From Streptomyces sp. B93 (GTDB lineage: Bacteria > Actinomycetota > Actinomycetes > Streptomycetales > Streptomycetaceae): 64,000 nt of DNA. Shown here piece by piece: positions 33,553 through 42,159 of this stretch. A program made the position numbers and the translations under genes. Position 1 is the stretch's first letter. Every line of letters begins with the position of its first letter. The notes beneath the pieces were generated by a model. It was not told the origin of the DNA. It searched no databases and worked only from the letters and a program-made list of their open reading frames with translations. The stretch covers positions 206,046 through 270,045 of the forward strand of contig NZ_JAGPXL010000005.1 of assembly GCF_018070565.1 (NCBI RefSeq). Reading direction: 5' to 3'.

Positions 33553-35049
33553 ATGACGCCCCGACACGGCAGCACGGTCGACGGGGTGCTGCGGCGCAGC
33601 GCCCGCCGCACCCCGGCACGCGTCGCGGTCGCCTACCGCGACCGCTCCTGGACCTACGACGAACTCGACACGGCGGTCTCCCGCGCCGCGACCGTCCTCC
33701 TCGACCAGGGCCTCGCACCCGGCGACCGCGTCGCCGCCTACGGCCACAACTCCGACGCCTACCTCATCGCCTTCCTCGCCTGCGCCCGCGCGGGCCTGGT
33801 GCACGTCCCCGTCAACCAGAACCTCACCGGCGACGACCTCGCCTACCTCGTCGGCCAGTCGGGCAGCACCCTCGTCCTCGCCGACCCCGACCTGGCCGCG
33901 CGCCTCCCGGACGGCACCCGGGCGCTGCCCCTGCGGGACACCGACGACTCCCTGCTCGCTCGACTGGCCACCACCACGCCGTACGACGGACCCGAACCGC
34001 GCACCGAGGACCTGGTGCAGCTGCTCTACACGTCCGGCACGACCGCCCTGCCCAAGGGCGCGATGATGACGCACCGCGCGCTGGTGCACGCCTACCTCAG
34101 CGCCATCACCGCCCTCGACCTCAGCGCGGGCGACCTGCCCGTGCACGCGCTGCCGCTCTACCACGCCGCCCAGACGCACGTGTTCCTGATGCCGTACCTG
34201 GCGGTCGGGGCGACCAACGTCATCCTCGACGCACCCGACGGCGACCGGCTCTTCGACCTGATCGAGACGGGCCGCGCGGACAGCGTCTTCGCCCCGCCCA
34301 CCGTCTGGATCGGCCTGGCCAACCGCCCCGACTTCGCCACCCGGGACCTCAGCGGCCTGCGCAAGGCCTACTACGGGGCGTCGATTATGCCGGTGCCCGT
34401 CCTGGAACGGCTCCGCGAACGGCTGCCGGACCTCGCCTTCTACAACTGCTTCGGACAGAGCGAGATCGGCCCCCTGGCCACCGTCCTCGGACCGGACGAG
34501 CACGAGGGCCGCCTCGGCTCCTGCGGCCGGCCCGTCCTCTTCGTCGACGCGCGGGTCGTGGACGACAAGGGCATCGACGTGCCCGACGGCACCCCGGGCG
34601 AGGTCGTCTACCGCTCCCCGCAACTGTGCGAGGGCTACTGGGACAAGCCCGAGGAGACCGCCGAGGCGTTCCGGGACGGCTGGTTCCGCTCCGGCGACCT
34701 GGCCGTCCGCGACGCCGACGGCTACTTCACCATCGTCGACCGTGTGAAGGACGTCATCAACTCCGGGGGCGTCCTGGTCGCCTCACGCCAGGTCGAGGAC
34801 GCCCTCTACACCCATGACGCCGTCGCCGAGGCCGCCGTGGTCGGCCTGCCCGACGACAAGTGGATCGAGGCGGTGACCGCCGTCGTCGTCCCCCGCGGCG
34901 AGGTCACCGAGGCGGAGCTGATCGCCCACGCCCGGGAACGGCTGGCCGCCTTCAAAGCGCCGAAACGGGTGGTGTTCGTGACCGAACTGCCGCGCAACGC
35001 CAGCGGCAAGATCCTCAAGCGGGAACTGCGGGACCGGCTGGCCGGTTAG
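33553..35049 (+). CDS. Acyl-CoA synthetase (FadD-type)
   Basis: A 498-residue adenylate-forming ligase. It has P-loop LLYTSGTTALPKGAMMTHRAL (two segments, near residue 160), A5 YNCFGQSEIGPLA near 297, hinge region GDLAVRDADGYFTIVDRVKDVI near 383 and catalytic Lys in NASGKILKREL near 484. It starts at ATG 33553 with GAGGA upstream; an in-frame ATG at 33532 is also possible. The 111-base divergent region shared with the exported acylase has no TCTGAC-type operator, so regulation differs from the other two acyl-CoA ligases here. The chain-length preference is unknown. A hypothetical membrane protein gene follows. Confidence 0.93.
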   Translation: MTPRHGSTVDGVLRRSARRTPARVAVAYRDRSWTYDELDTAVSRAATVLLDQGLAPGDRVAAYGHNSDAYLIAFLACARAGLVHVPVNQNLTGDDLAYLVGQSGSTLVLADPDLAARLPDGTRALPLRDTDDSLLARLATTTPYDGPEPRTEDLVQLLYTSGTTALPKGAMMTHRALVHAYLSAITALDLSAGDLPVHALPLYHAAQTHVFLMPYLAVGATNVILDAPDGDRLFDLIETGRADSVFAPPTVWIGLANRPDFATRDLSGLRKAYYGASIMPVPVLERLRERLPDLAFYNCFGQSEIGPLATVLGPDEHEGRLGSCGRPVLFVDARVVDDKGIDVPDGTPGEVVYRSPQLCEGYWDKPEETAEAFRDGWFRSGDLAVRDADGYFTIVDRVKDVINSGGVLVASRQVEDALYTHDAVAEAAVVGLPDDKWIEAVTAVVVPRGEVTEAELIAHARERLAAFKAPKRVVFVTELPRNASGKILKRELRDRLAG

Positions 35050-35097
35050 CGTGTGGCTCCGGGTGCCGGGGGCCGACGAGGAAGGCGGGTACGGCGG

Positions 35098-36348
35098 TTG
35101 AGCGACGAACTGCTGACCGCGACGGGGGTGCGGCAGGCGGTGTCCGTGGTGCTGCCGCTGGTGCTGGAGGCCGAACCGGACTGGCCGCGCGGCCCGTTGC
35201 CGTTCGGCCCCGAGGGCGCCCCGTGGGACGCGGAGCGGCGGGGCGGCTACTTCGCGCCCGGACCGGCGCGCGCCCTCTACGGCGGCCGGTGGCACCGATC
35301 GGTGTCCGTCACCGAGGGCCCGCTCACCCTGGTGGGCCTGGAGGTCCTGAGGGTGGCGACGCCCAAGGAGCCCCGACGGGCGCTCGGCGTCCTGCACTTC
35401 GACGTCCGCGGTCCGGGGCTGCTCGCCGTGCTGCGGGCCATCGGGCGCCGCCCCCGCGCCCTGCCCGACCCGCTGACCGGAGCCCTTGACCCGGCCGTGC
35501 TGTTCGCCGGGGTGGCCGACACCGCGCCGCCGCGCGCACCGTTCGCGCTGGCCCGCCCGTACACCGTGGCGTTCCTCACCCCCGGGGAGCGGCACACCGC
35601 CGTACTCCGGGCCGAGGGGCGGCTGCCCGCCGCGGCGGACGGCTGGCTGCACGCCCTGGCCGCGCGGGCGACGGAGCGGGACAACCCCCCGACACCGGAG
35701 CGCCTGGAGCGCGTCGCCGCCGAGGCGGTGCGGATCTCCGCCGACTGGAGCGCCCTGGTCGGCCGTCACGGCGCGGCCTTCCTCGGGCACCGGTCCGACA
35801 GCGGGGACGGCGACTTCTACGCGTTCGCGCTGGAACTGGCACGGACCGTGCACCTGGACGCGCTGCTGTTCGGCATGGTCCAGCGCGACCACCTCGACGC
35901 GCTGGGCGACGAACTCTCCACCCTCTTCGCCGACTCCACCGGCCTGGCGCGGCGCGTCTCCGCGCTGGAGCGGCACATCACCGTCTTCCGCAGCACCTAC
36001 TGGCGGCGGCACCAGACCGTGCACGGCCCCGCCGACGGCCTGCTGCGGGCCTTCCAGACACAGCACCGGCTGCCGGAGCTGTTCGCGGACGTGCTGGCCG
36101 AGGCGGCCGACTACGGCCGGATCGTGCAGACCCGGGACAACCAGCAGATCGCCGGTGCGCTGGGCGTCCTGACGATTCTCGGCCTGCCGCTGGGCACCGC
36201 GCTCTCCGTGCTCCAGGTGCTGGGCGACGACGACGTCGGGCACCTGCTGATCGCCCTCGGCGCCGCCTGCGCCGCCACGGCGGCCGCGCTGACCACCCGC
36301 TACGGACGCCTCGTCCTGGCGTCACTGCGGTCGGGCCCGCGGCCCTGA
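35098..36348 (+). CDS. Hypothetical protein with two C-terminal transmembrane helices
   Basis: A protein of 416 residues from TTG 35098, or 431 from GTG 35053; neither start has a strong ribosome site. Most of it is soluble and alpha-rich, without a motif I know. The end resembles a CorA-like topology: a long helical stretch (RRVSALERHITVFRSTYWRRH), then two hydrophobic helices near residues 358-380 (ALGVLTILGLPLGTALSVLQVL) and 385-405 (LLIALGAACAATAAALTT), with a short basic tail. The CorA GMN signature is absent between the helices, so magnesium transport is not supported. It begins about 50 bases after the acyl-CoA ligase stop. Confidence 0.6.
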   Translation: MSDELLTATGVRQAVSVVLPLVLEAEPDWPRGPLPFGPEGAPWDAERRGGYFAPGPARALYGGRWHRSVSVTEGPLTLVGLEVLRVATPKEPRRALGVLHFDVRGPGLLAVLRAIGRRPRALPDPLTGALDPAVLFAGVADTAPPRAPFALARPYTVAFLTPGERHTAVLRAEGRLPAAADGWLHALAARATERDNPPTPERLERVAAEAVRISADWSALVGRHGAAFLGHRSDSGDGDFYAFALELARTVHLDALLFGMVQRDHLDALGDELSTLFADSTGLARRVSALERHITVFRSTYWRRHQTVHGPADGLLRAFQTQHRLPELFADVLAEAADYGRIVQTRDNQQIAGALGVLTILGLPLGTALSVLQVLGDDDVGHLLIALGAACAATAAALTTRYGRLVLASLRSGPRP

Positions 36349-36524
36349 TGCCGCGTACCCGTACACCACATGCACCGCGTCCCCGTACCGCCCGCCGCCC
36401 GGATGGACCAGGCTCCCGCGCCCCGGCATGGCGTGCCGTCCGGTGCGCCGTCCGTGCCACGCCGGTGAGGGGCCAACGGCTGCTCATCCGGTGGGACAGG
36501 GCTGTGTCGCGGTGCCGTGGCCCG

Positions 36525-37307
36525 TCAGGAGGACCGTGCGGCTGCGATCATCTCGACCGTCGCGGCGAACTCGATCGCCAGGTGCAGCTTGTGCCCGTCG
36601 ACCAGTTCCGTCGGCGTCTTCGCGGGGAACAGCGCGCAGAGCTTGACGAGGAGGCCGTTGGGCAAGGGCTTGCACTGGTGGTAGGCGATGATGTCGATCG
36701 GGGTGTCATCGCTGGTCAGCCGCACGTGTCCGGACAGGAGCAGCTGGAAACCGTCGTCGAGGCCGAAGGGTGCCGGGAGGGCCGGGTCGACGGCGACCAG
36801 CACATCGGTCGGGGGGCCGTGCATACCGAACGTCTCCATGGCATAGGCGGCCCCGGGCCGTTCCGGGCAGAAGAAGAAGTGATCGGGATTGGCCGCCACG
36901 ACCAACTTCTGGAGTTCGTCGAAATCGGTCACGTGGGCACGGAATTCGTCCAGGGTCACCCCGGTCACCGTGAGTTCGGCGCGCGCCTCGCGTAACGGCT
37001 GTCCGGCGGAGGCGGTGTTCCAGTCCTTCCACATCCGGTCCGACGCCCGCAGCGGCTCCGCGAAGAGCTCGCGCAGTCCCTGCGGGCCGTACGCCAAGGT
37101 CGTCGCCACGTTGATGTCATGTGCGTCCCTGGCGCTGAGGCAGTCGATCTCGTCGTCGGACAGCGGTTCGCCGTGGTGCTCGATGTGCGCGCCGAGCCGC
37201 TTCATCTGGTGGAGCACGTGCAGATCCCGGACATAGCGCAGCCTGTCGAGTTGCTCGGGGGAGTAGGGCTGGCCGTCGATGGTGCAGTCGATGGCGATGT
37301 CGCTCAT
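36525..37307 (-). CDS. Conserved hypothetical protein, probable partner of the aldo/keto reductase
   Basis: A 260-residue soluble protein that I do not recognise. It starts MSDIAIDCTIDGQPYSPEQL, then has a helical region with His-rich patches (HVLHQMKRLGAHIEHHGEPL, near 35-55) and a second half with repeated aromatic-hydrophobic strands (ANPDHFFFCPERPGAAYAME near 135; IIAYHQCKPLPNGLLVKLCALFP near 205). There is no signal peptide or membrane helix. GAAAGG sits before the ATG at 37307. It follows the aldo/keto reductase gene by 64 bases on the same strand, so both are probably controlled by the twin operator at 38452-38489. Confidence 0.65.
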   Translation of the reverse strand: MSDIAIDCTIDGQPYSPEQLDRLRYVRDLHVLHQMKRLGAHIEHHGEPLSDDEIDCLSARDAHDINVATTLAYGPQGLRELFAEPLRASDRMWKDWNTASAGQPLREARAELTVTGVTLDEFRAHVTDFDELQKLVVAANPDHFFFCPERPGAAYAMETFGMHGPPTDVLVAVDPALPAPFGLDDGFQLLLSGHVRLTSDDTPIDIIAYHQCKPLPNGLLVKLCALFPAKTPTELVDGHKLHLAIEFAATVEMIAAARSS

Positions 37308-37371
37308 GAGGAGACCTTTCTGAAGAGACCTTTCCGGTGCGGCGCCCGGCAGCACCGAGCGCCGCGGAGCG

Positions 37372-38394
37372 TCAGGCAGCCGCGCGTTCGCCGCGGGGTC
37401 GGCGGCGCAGGCTCGCGGTTTCCAGGGCGGGGGGCAGGTAGGTCTGGTCGAGGGTGCCGACGTCGGTGCCGGGCGGGACGATCTCGTCGATGCGGTCCAG
37501 GAGGTCGTCGTCGAGGACGACGTCGAGGCCGGCGAGGAGGTCGTCGAGGTGGTCCATCGTGCGCGGCCCGATGATGGCGCTGGTGACGCCGGGGTGGGCG
37601 ATGGTGAACGCCGTGGCGAGGTGGGTCAGCGGCATGCCCGCCTCCTCGGCGAGCGGTATGAGCCGTTCGACGACGTCGATGCGGCGCGCGTCGTTGACGT
37701 GCTGGACGAAGCGCGCGCGGATCAGGGTGTTCTCCTGGTCCTTGCGCACGCGGCCGGTGAGCAGCCCCTGGGCGAGCGGACCCCACACCAGAGTGCCCAT
37801 GCCGTACCGCTGCGCGGCGGGCAGGACCTCGCGCTCGATGCCGCGGTTGAGGAGGGAGTAGGGCGGCTGCTCGGTGCGGAAGCGCTCCAGGTTCCGGCGC
37901 TCGGCGACCCACTGCGCCTCGACGATGTCGCTGGCCGGGGTGGTGGAGGAGCCGATGGCGCGGACCTTTCCGCTGCGGATCAGGTCGGTGAGCGCGGAGA
38001 GGGTCTCCTCGACGTCGGTCGTGGGGTCCACACGGTGGATCTGGTAGAGGTCGATGTAGTCGGTTCGCAGGCGGCGCAGTGAGTTCTCCACCGCGGTCAT
38101 GATCCAGCGCCGGGACGCGCCCTGCTGGTTGGGGTCCTTGCCCATCGGGCGGCTCACCTTGGTGGCCAGGACGACACTGTCACGGCGCCCCTTGAGCGCC
38201 TGGCCGACGACGTCCTCGGCGTCGCCGTAGGCGTCGGCGGTGTCGACGAAGTTGATGCCGGCGTCCAGCGCCTTGTGGATGACCCGGATCGAGTCGTCGT
38301 GGCCCGCCTTGTTGAGGGCCGTGGCGAACATCAGCGTGCCGAGGGCGTACGGGCTGACCTTGATGCCGGTGCGGCCCAGGGTGCGGTACTGCAT
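37372..38394 (-). CDS. Aldo/keto reductase
   Basis: A 340-residue NADPH-dependent reductase of the AKR superfamily. The catalytic tetrad is visible: Asp and Tyr in FVDTADAYGDAE near residues 50-61, Lys in LATKVSRPMG near 80 and His in YQIHRVDP near 120. The NADP-binding GSSTTPASDIVEAQW near 155 and ITSAIIGPRTMDHL-type C-terminal motif (TSAIIGPRTMDHLDD near 288) fit the subgroup related to YajO and tas. The ATG lies after a GGGGGAA stretch. It is divergent from a TetR gene, with two palindromes between, so it should be induced by whatever ligand that regulator binds. The substrate is unknown. Confidence 0.93.
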   Translation of the reverse strand: MQYRTLGRTGIKVSPYALGTLMFATALNKAGHDDSIRVIHKALDAGINFVDTADAYGDAEDVVGQALKGRRDSVVLATKVSRPMGKDPNQQGASRRWIMTAVENSLRRLRTDYIDLYQIHRVDPTTDVEETLSALTDLIRSGKVRAIGSSTTPASDIVEAQWVAERRNLERFRTEQPPYSLLNRGIEREVLPAAQRYGMGTLVWGPLAQGLLTGRVRKDQENTLIRARFVQHVNDARRIDVVERLIPLAEEAGMPLTHLATAFTIAHPGVTSAIIGPRTMDHLDDLLAGLDVVLDDDLLDRIDEIVPPGTDVGTLDQTYLPPALETASLRRRPRGERAAA

Positions 38395-38451
38395 GGGGTT
38401 CCCCCTGAGTCATGGCAGGGCAGCCGTGGGATGCCCTACCCTTGGGCTAAA

Positions 38452-38489
38452 CGGAAAGGCTTTCCGGAACTATACGGAAAAGCTTTCCG
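38452..38489. promoter_or_regulatory. Twin TetR operators between aldo/keto reductase and TetR gene
   Basis: CGGAAAGGCTTTCCG (38452-38466, perfect 7-1-7) and CGGAAAAGCTTTCCG (38475-38489, 6-3-6 with A for G) are separated by eight bases; centres are 23 bases apart. The second ends 20 bases before the TetR ATG. Two dimers could bind side by side and repress both genes. Confidence 0.85.
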
Positions 38490-38509
38490 CTTACGCAACA
38501 GGAGGGATC

Positions 38510-39124
38510 ATGACCGAGAAGACGACGCCGGCCAGGGCACCCCGACGCCCCCGCGCGGACGCCCAGCGCAATGTGGACGCCCTCATCGAGGCCGCGAGGA
38601 CCGTCTTCGACACCTCCGGCGTCGACGCGCCCGCGAAGGAGATCACCGACCTGGCCGGCGTCGGCGTCGGAACCCTCTACCGGCACTTCCCGTTGCGCTC
38701 CGACCTGGTCAAGGCGGTGGTGGAGAGCGGCATCGACGCATGCGCCGCGGCAGGACCGCAGCTCAGCGCCGCCCACGAGCCGGGCGAGGCGCTCGCCCGG
38801 TGGCTGCGCCGCTATACCGAGTTCCTCGGGACCAAACGGGGCCTGGCCCCGGCCCTCCACTCGGGCGATCCGGCCTACGAGGCCCTGCCCGGCTACTTCC
38901 TGGAGAAGGTCGGCCCCGCCCTCACGGCCCTGCTCGACAACGCGGCGGCCCACGGAGCGGTCCGCGCCGACGTCAGCGCCCACGACCTGCTCTACGCCAT
39001 CGCCAACCTGTGCATGCCGGTACCCGGCAAAGGCCCGGAGTACAACCAGCGCATGGTCGCCCTCCTCATCGACGGGCTGCGCGTCCCCCGCCCGGGCACG
39101 CCGTCCGGCTCATCGCTTCAGTAG
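38510..39124 (+). CDS. TetR family transcriptional regulator
   Basis: A 204-residue regulator. The N-terminal helix-turn-helix (about residues 18-65) reads NVDALIEAARTVFDTSGVDA, then ITDLAGVGVGTLYRHFPLRSDLV, the standard TetR pattern. The C-terminal ligand pocket is hydrophobic (LARWLRRYTEFLGTKRGLAPAL; LLYAIANLCMPVPG). GGAGGG is positioned before the ATG. It is divergent from the aldo/keto reductase with twin operators between them. Its stop overlaps the end of the convergent SDR by 7 bases. Confidence 0.93.
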   Translation: MTEKTTPARAPRRPRADAQRNVDALIEAARTVFDTSGVDAPAKEITDLAGVGVGTLYRHFPLRSDLVKAVVESGIDACAAAGPQLSAAHEPGEALARWLRRYTEFLGTKRGLAPALHSGDPAYEALPGYFLEKVGPALTALLDNAAAHGAVRADVSAHDLLYAIANLCMPVPGKGPEYNQRMVALLIDGLRVPRPGTPSGSSLQ

Positions 39125-39867
39125 GCAAGCTCCCCGATGCCGCCGTCGACGCGCAGTACCGTCCCCGCGGTGTAGGCGGATTCGTCCGAGGCGAGATAGA
39201 CCGCCGCCTTCGCCAACTCGGTGGCGGTTCCCAGGCGATGGAGGGGAACGGTCTGCCGGAGTTCCTCGTAGAGGGCGGCCTGGCGCTCGGGACCGAGGGA
39301 CGCGAACGCGTTGGTGATCGTCGGTCCCGGGCTCAGCCCGTTGACGCGGATGCCCCGCTCCCTCAGCTCATGGGTCAGCCCGCGTGCGTAGGAGAGCAGG
39401 CCCGCCTTGGACGCGCCGTAGACCGTCGCGTTCTCGTGTCCGATGTACGCGGAGACGGAGCCGACGAGGATGACCGAGGACTGCTGCGAGAAGAGCGGCA
39501 GCAGGTCCCTGATCAGGAAGAACGGCGACTTGAGATTGGTTGCGAGGAGCCTGTCGAACGCCTCTTCGGTCCATGCCTCGATGGGGAGGTGGGTGATGTC
39601 GGCGGCGTTGCTCATCAGGATGTCGAGCTTCGGCCATTCCTCCCGGAGCCGTGCCGCGAGCGCCGCCTGACCGGGTACGTCGCCGGCGTCACTGGCGATG
39701 GTCAGCAGCGGGCCGCCCAACTGCCGGGCCGCCTCGTCCAGCCTTTCCCGGGAGCGGCCGGTGATGGCGACGGTCGCCCCCTCGGCGAGGAACTCGCGGG
39801 CCGTTTCCAGGCCGATGCCGCTCGTCCCCCCTGTGATCAGCGCGTGCTTTCCCGCAAGACGATCCAT
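39118..39867 (-). CDS. Short-chain dehydrogenase/reductase
   Basis: A 249-residue SDR. It has the cofactor motif ITGGTSGIGLETAREF (about residues 10-25), DILMSNAADI near 82 in place of NNAG, catalytic Ser in ILVGSVSAYIG near 134, and YGASKAG near 148. ITGRSRERL after beta-2 supports NADPH use. The C-terminus TAGTVLRVDGGIGELAY is normal. GAGGAGG precedes the ATG. It is the second gene of a two-SDR operon, 14 bases after the first, and probably obeys the TetR regulator at 40749. Confidence 0.92.
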   Translation of the reverse strand: MDRLAGKHALITGGTSGIGLETAREFLAEGATVAITGRSRERLDEAARQLGGPLLTIASDAGDVPGQAALAARLREEWPKLDILMSNAADITHLPIEAWTEEAFDRLLATNLKSPFFLIRDLLPLFSQQSSVILVGSVSAYIGHENATVYGASKAGLLSYARGLTHELRERGIRVNGLSPGPTITNAFASLGPERQAALYEELRQTVPLHRLGTATELAKAAVYLASDESAYTAGTVLRVDGGIGELAY

Positions 39868-39881
39868 GTCCTGGCCCCTCC

Positions 39882-40631
39882 TCAGATCGCGGTGCGGCCA
39901 CCGTCGGCGGCCACGACCGCCCCGGTCATGTAACTGGCCCGGTCACTGGCGAGAAAGGCGATCACCTGGGCCACCTCGGCGGGGTCGGAGGTGCGCTTGA
40001 GCGCGGTCGCCAGGCCCATGCCCCCCATGTCCGGGCCCATCGCCGCGACCACTTTCGAGGTGCGCATCGGACCCGGGGCGACGGCGTTGACGCGCACGTT
40101 CGACTCGGCGAATTCCGCCGCCCAGGTGCGGGTCAGCGATTCGAGCGCCGCCTTGGTGGCGCCGTAGACGGCCATGCCCGGTATGCCGAGGCCGGCCGCG
40201 GTCGAACTGACGTTGACGATGCTGCCGCCGCCACCCGCGGCCATCTTCTCCGCGAGCAGGGCGGTGAGCAGAAACGGGGCGCGCACATTGACCGCGAAGG
40301 CGGCGTCGTAGCTCGCGAGGTCCTGCCCGGCGGTCGGGGAGAACGTCATGACGCTCGCGTTGTTGACCAGGATGTCGACGGCTCCGGCATCCTCGGCCAG
40401 CTGCCGCACGCCCGTCGGCTCGGACGCATCGGCGGCGACGAAACGCACCGCTGCGGCGGACCCGCCACCGGCTGCGCGGAGGTCCTCCACGACCTGGGCA
40501 CCGCGCTTGGGATCGGTGCCGGTCAGAACCAGGTCGGCGCCGCCCGCGGCCAGCACCTTGGCCGTCGCGTGCCCGAGTCCGCCGATCGCCCCGGATCCGG
40601 TGACGAGTGCCGTCTTACCTGCGAATTCCAT
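39882..40631 (-). CDS. Short-chain dehydrogenase/reductase with extended cofactor loop
   Basis: A 249-residue SDR. The cofactor motif VTGSGAIGGLGHATAKVL (about residues 9-26) is two residues longer than the usual TGxxxGIG loop. NNASVM near 85, catalytic Ser in IVNVSSTAAGLG near 132 and YGATKAALESL near 147 are present, and YMTGAVVAADGGRTAI closes the protein. LTGTDPKRG after beta-2 suggests NADP. ATG 40631, preceded by GGTGGAG, was chosen over an upstream ATG. It is divergent from the TetR gene at 40749, with repeated half-sites between them. Confidence 0.92.
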   Translation of the reverse strand: MEFAGKTALVTGSGAIGGLGHATAKVLAAGGADLVLTGTDPKRGAQVVEDLRAAGGGSAAAVRFVAADASEPTGVRQLAEDAGAVDILVNNASVMTFSPTAGQDLASYDAAFAVNVRAPFLLTALLAEKMAAGGGGSIVNVSSTAAGLGIPGMAVYGATKAALESLTRTWAAEFAESNVRVNAVAPGPMRTSKVVAAMGPDMGGMGLATALKRTSDPAEVAQVIAFLASDRASYMTGAVVAADGGRTAI

Positions 40632-40679
40632 TGCTCCACCCTTCATGTCGGCCCCTGCGGACCGACTTCTGTGCACCCG

Positions 40680-40738
40680 TTCAAGAAGTGCCGCAATGGA
40701 AGCTACGACTTCTTGAACGCTGAGTCAAGAAGTCGTAG
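40680..40738. promoter_or_regulatory. Composite TetR operator with three TCAAGAAGT half-sites
   Basis: TTCAAGAAGT (40680-40689) pairs with ACTTCTTGAA (40708-40717), and CTACGACTTCTTGA (40703-40716) pairs perfectly with TCAAGAAGTCGTAG (40725-40738) across an 8-base spacer. The last arm ends 10 bases before the TetR GTG and the first lies 49 bases from the divergent SDR ATG. Confidence 0.85.
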
Positions 40739-40748
40739 TCTGGGCCAC

Positions 40749-41348
40749 GTGGCACGAACCGGACGCCCGCGCGAGTTCGACAGGGAACAGACGCTGGAGC
40801 GCGCACTCGAACTGTTCTGGTCCCGGGGATACGGGGCGACGTCGATCCAGGACCTGGTCGACGTGCTGGCCGTCGAACGCGGCAGTCTCTACGGCGCGTT
40901 CGGTGACAAGCGCCGCTTCTACCTCGAGGCAGTCAGGCTCTACTGGGAGGTGTACGAGCGGCACCTGGTGGCCGCGCTCGACACCAGCCCGCTCCTGCCC
41001 GCCCTGCGGGAGATCCTGACCCATCCCGCGCGGCTGGACGAACTGATCTCCGATGCGGGGGCGCCGCAGGGCTGCCTGGTCGGCAACACGACCGCCGAAC
41101 TCGTCCCCCGGGACGGCGAAGCCACGGAGATCGTCACCCGCTCGTACCGCCGGTTCGCCGACATCGTCGCCGACGCACTCCGCCGCGCACAGGCCGCCGG
41201 GGAAGTGACGGACACCCATCCCCCAGAGGCACAGGCACAGCTCCTGCTCTACGTCGTCCAGGGCCTCTCGCTCGTGTCGAGGGCGGGGCTCGACAGGACG
41301 GCGGCCCTGGCGGCGATCGACGCGGCGGTGGACGGATTGCGGGCGTGA
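40749..41348 (+). CDS. TetR family transcriptional regulator
   Basis: A 199-residue regulator. The helix-turn-helix region (about residues 7-55) reads EFDREQTLERALELFWSRGY, then GATSIQDLVDVLAVERGSLYGAFGDKRRF, typical of the TetR branch whose members control reductases for electrophiles. The C-terminal part contains CLVGNTTAELVPRDGEA, with a Cys near 110 at a position that several NemR/AcuR-like regulators use for sensing; whether this Cys is reactive is inference. GTG 40749 has no ribosome site, and the operator ends 10 bases upstream, so a leaderless transcript is likely. Confidence 0.9.
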   Translation: MARTGRPREFDREQTLERALELFWSRGYGATSIQDLVDVLAVERGSLYGAFGDKRRFYLEAVRLYWEVYERHLVAALDTSPLLPALREILTHPARLDELISDAGAPQGCLVGNTTAELVPRDGEATEIVTRSYRRFADIVADALRRAQAAGEVTDTHPPEAQAQLLLYVVQGLSLVSRAGLDRTAALAAIDAAVDGLRA

Positions 41349-41427
41349 CGGGACCCCTCCGCCTCGTGGTGTACACGCCGCAGCCCGGCACCGACGCGCG
41401 CAGCGAACGCGGACTCCTTGCCCTGCG

Positions 41428-42159
41428 TTACTTCAGGTGTCGGGTGAAGAACCGCGCGGCGGCGTCCCCCGCGAACGGGGGGACGCCGGTGTGCCCGCCC
41501 ATGTTGGCGTGCAGTGTCTTCTCCTTGGAGCCGAAGGCGTCGAACAGGTCCAGGGCGGCCTGCCGGTCGTTCCCTTCGTCGTCCCACTGAAGCAGCACGT
41601 GCAGCGGAATGGTGACCCGGCGGGCCTCCTCGAACATGCAGCGAGGCACGAAACTCCCAGCGAACAGAACGGCGGCCGAGAGTCGCGGCTCGACCACCGC
41701 CAGCCGGATCCCGATCGAGATCACTCCTCCCGAGTACCCGACCGGGCCGCCGGTCTCGGGCAGCGACAGGAGGGCGTCAAGGGCGGCCCGCCATTCAGGG
41801 ACCGCCCTTTCGACCAGGGGGAGGACGAGCGCGTCGATGATCTCGTCGCTGACCGGCTCACCGGCTTCCACCGCCCGGCGCAGGTCGGCGCGGGCCTGCT
41901 CGGCGGCGGGCCAACCGGGCCGGTCACCGCTTCCGGGCGGCTCGATGGTGGCCGTGGCGAAGCCGTCCGCCGCGGCGTGCCGGGCCCGGGCCACCAGACG
42001 GGGGTACATCCTGCGCAGCCCGAGGGGAGGAGGGCTGAGCAGGATCAGCGGCGCCGGCGCGGACGCGGGCGGCGTCCAGAGGATGCCGGGGATCTCACCG
42101 AGGGTGAACGCGCGCTCGAGGACGCCGCCGTCGAGACGATGTTCAGAAGTGAAGTGCAT
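41428..42159 (-). CDS. Alpha/beta hydrolase, dienelactone hydrolase-like
   Basis: A 243-residue hydrolase. It has an oxyanion region LILLSPPPLGLRRMYPRL near residues 38-55, nucleophile elbow VGYSGGV (Ser near 142), acid Asp in LLQWDDEGNDRQ near 190 and His in MGGHTGVPPF near 221. Related proteins hydrolyse dienelactones or ester antibiotics. The ATG at 42159 has AAAGG eight bases upstream; an upstream in-frame ATG at 42183 is less well placed. It is convergent with the TetR gene at 40749 and separated by 79 bases. Its substrate is unknown. Confidence 0.82.
   Translation of the reverse strand: MHFTSEHRLDGGVLERAFTLGEIPGILWTPPASAPAPLILLSPPPLGLRRMYPRLVARARHAAADGFATATIEPPGSGDRPGWPAAEQARADLRRAVEAGEPVSDEIIDALVLPLVERAVPEWRAALDALLSLPETGGPVGYSGGVISIGIRLAVVEPRLSAAVLFAGSFVPRCMFEEARRVTIPLHVLLQWDDEGNDRQAALDLFDAFGSKEKTLHANMGGHTGVPPFAGDAAARFFTRHLK

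Noticed and set aside
35098..36348. CorA-type magnesium channel.
   Set aside because: Topology is similar, with two C-terminal helices, but the GMN signature is missing.
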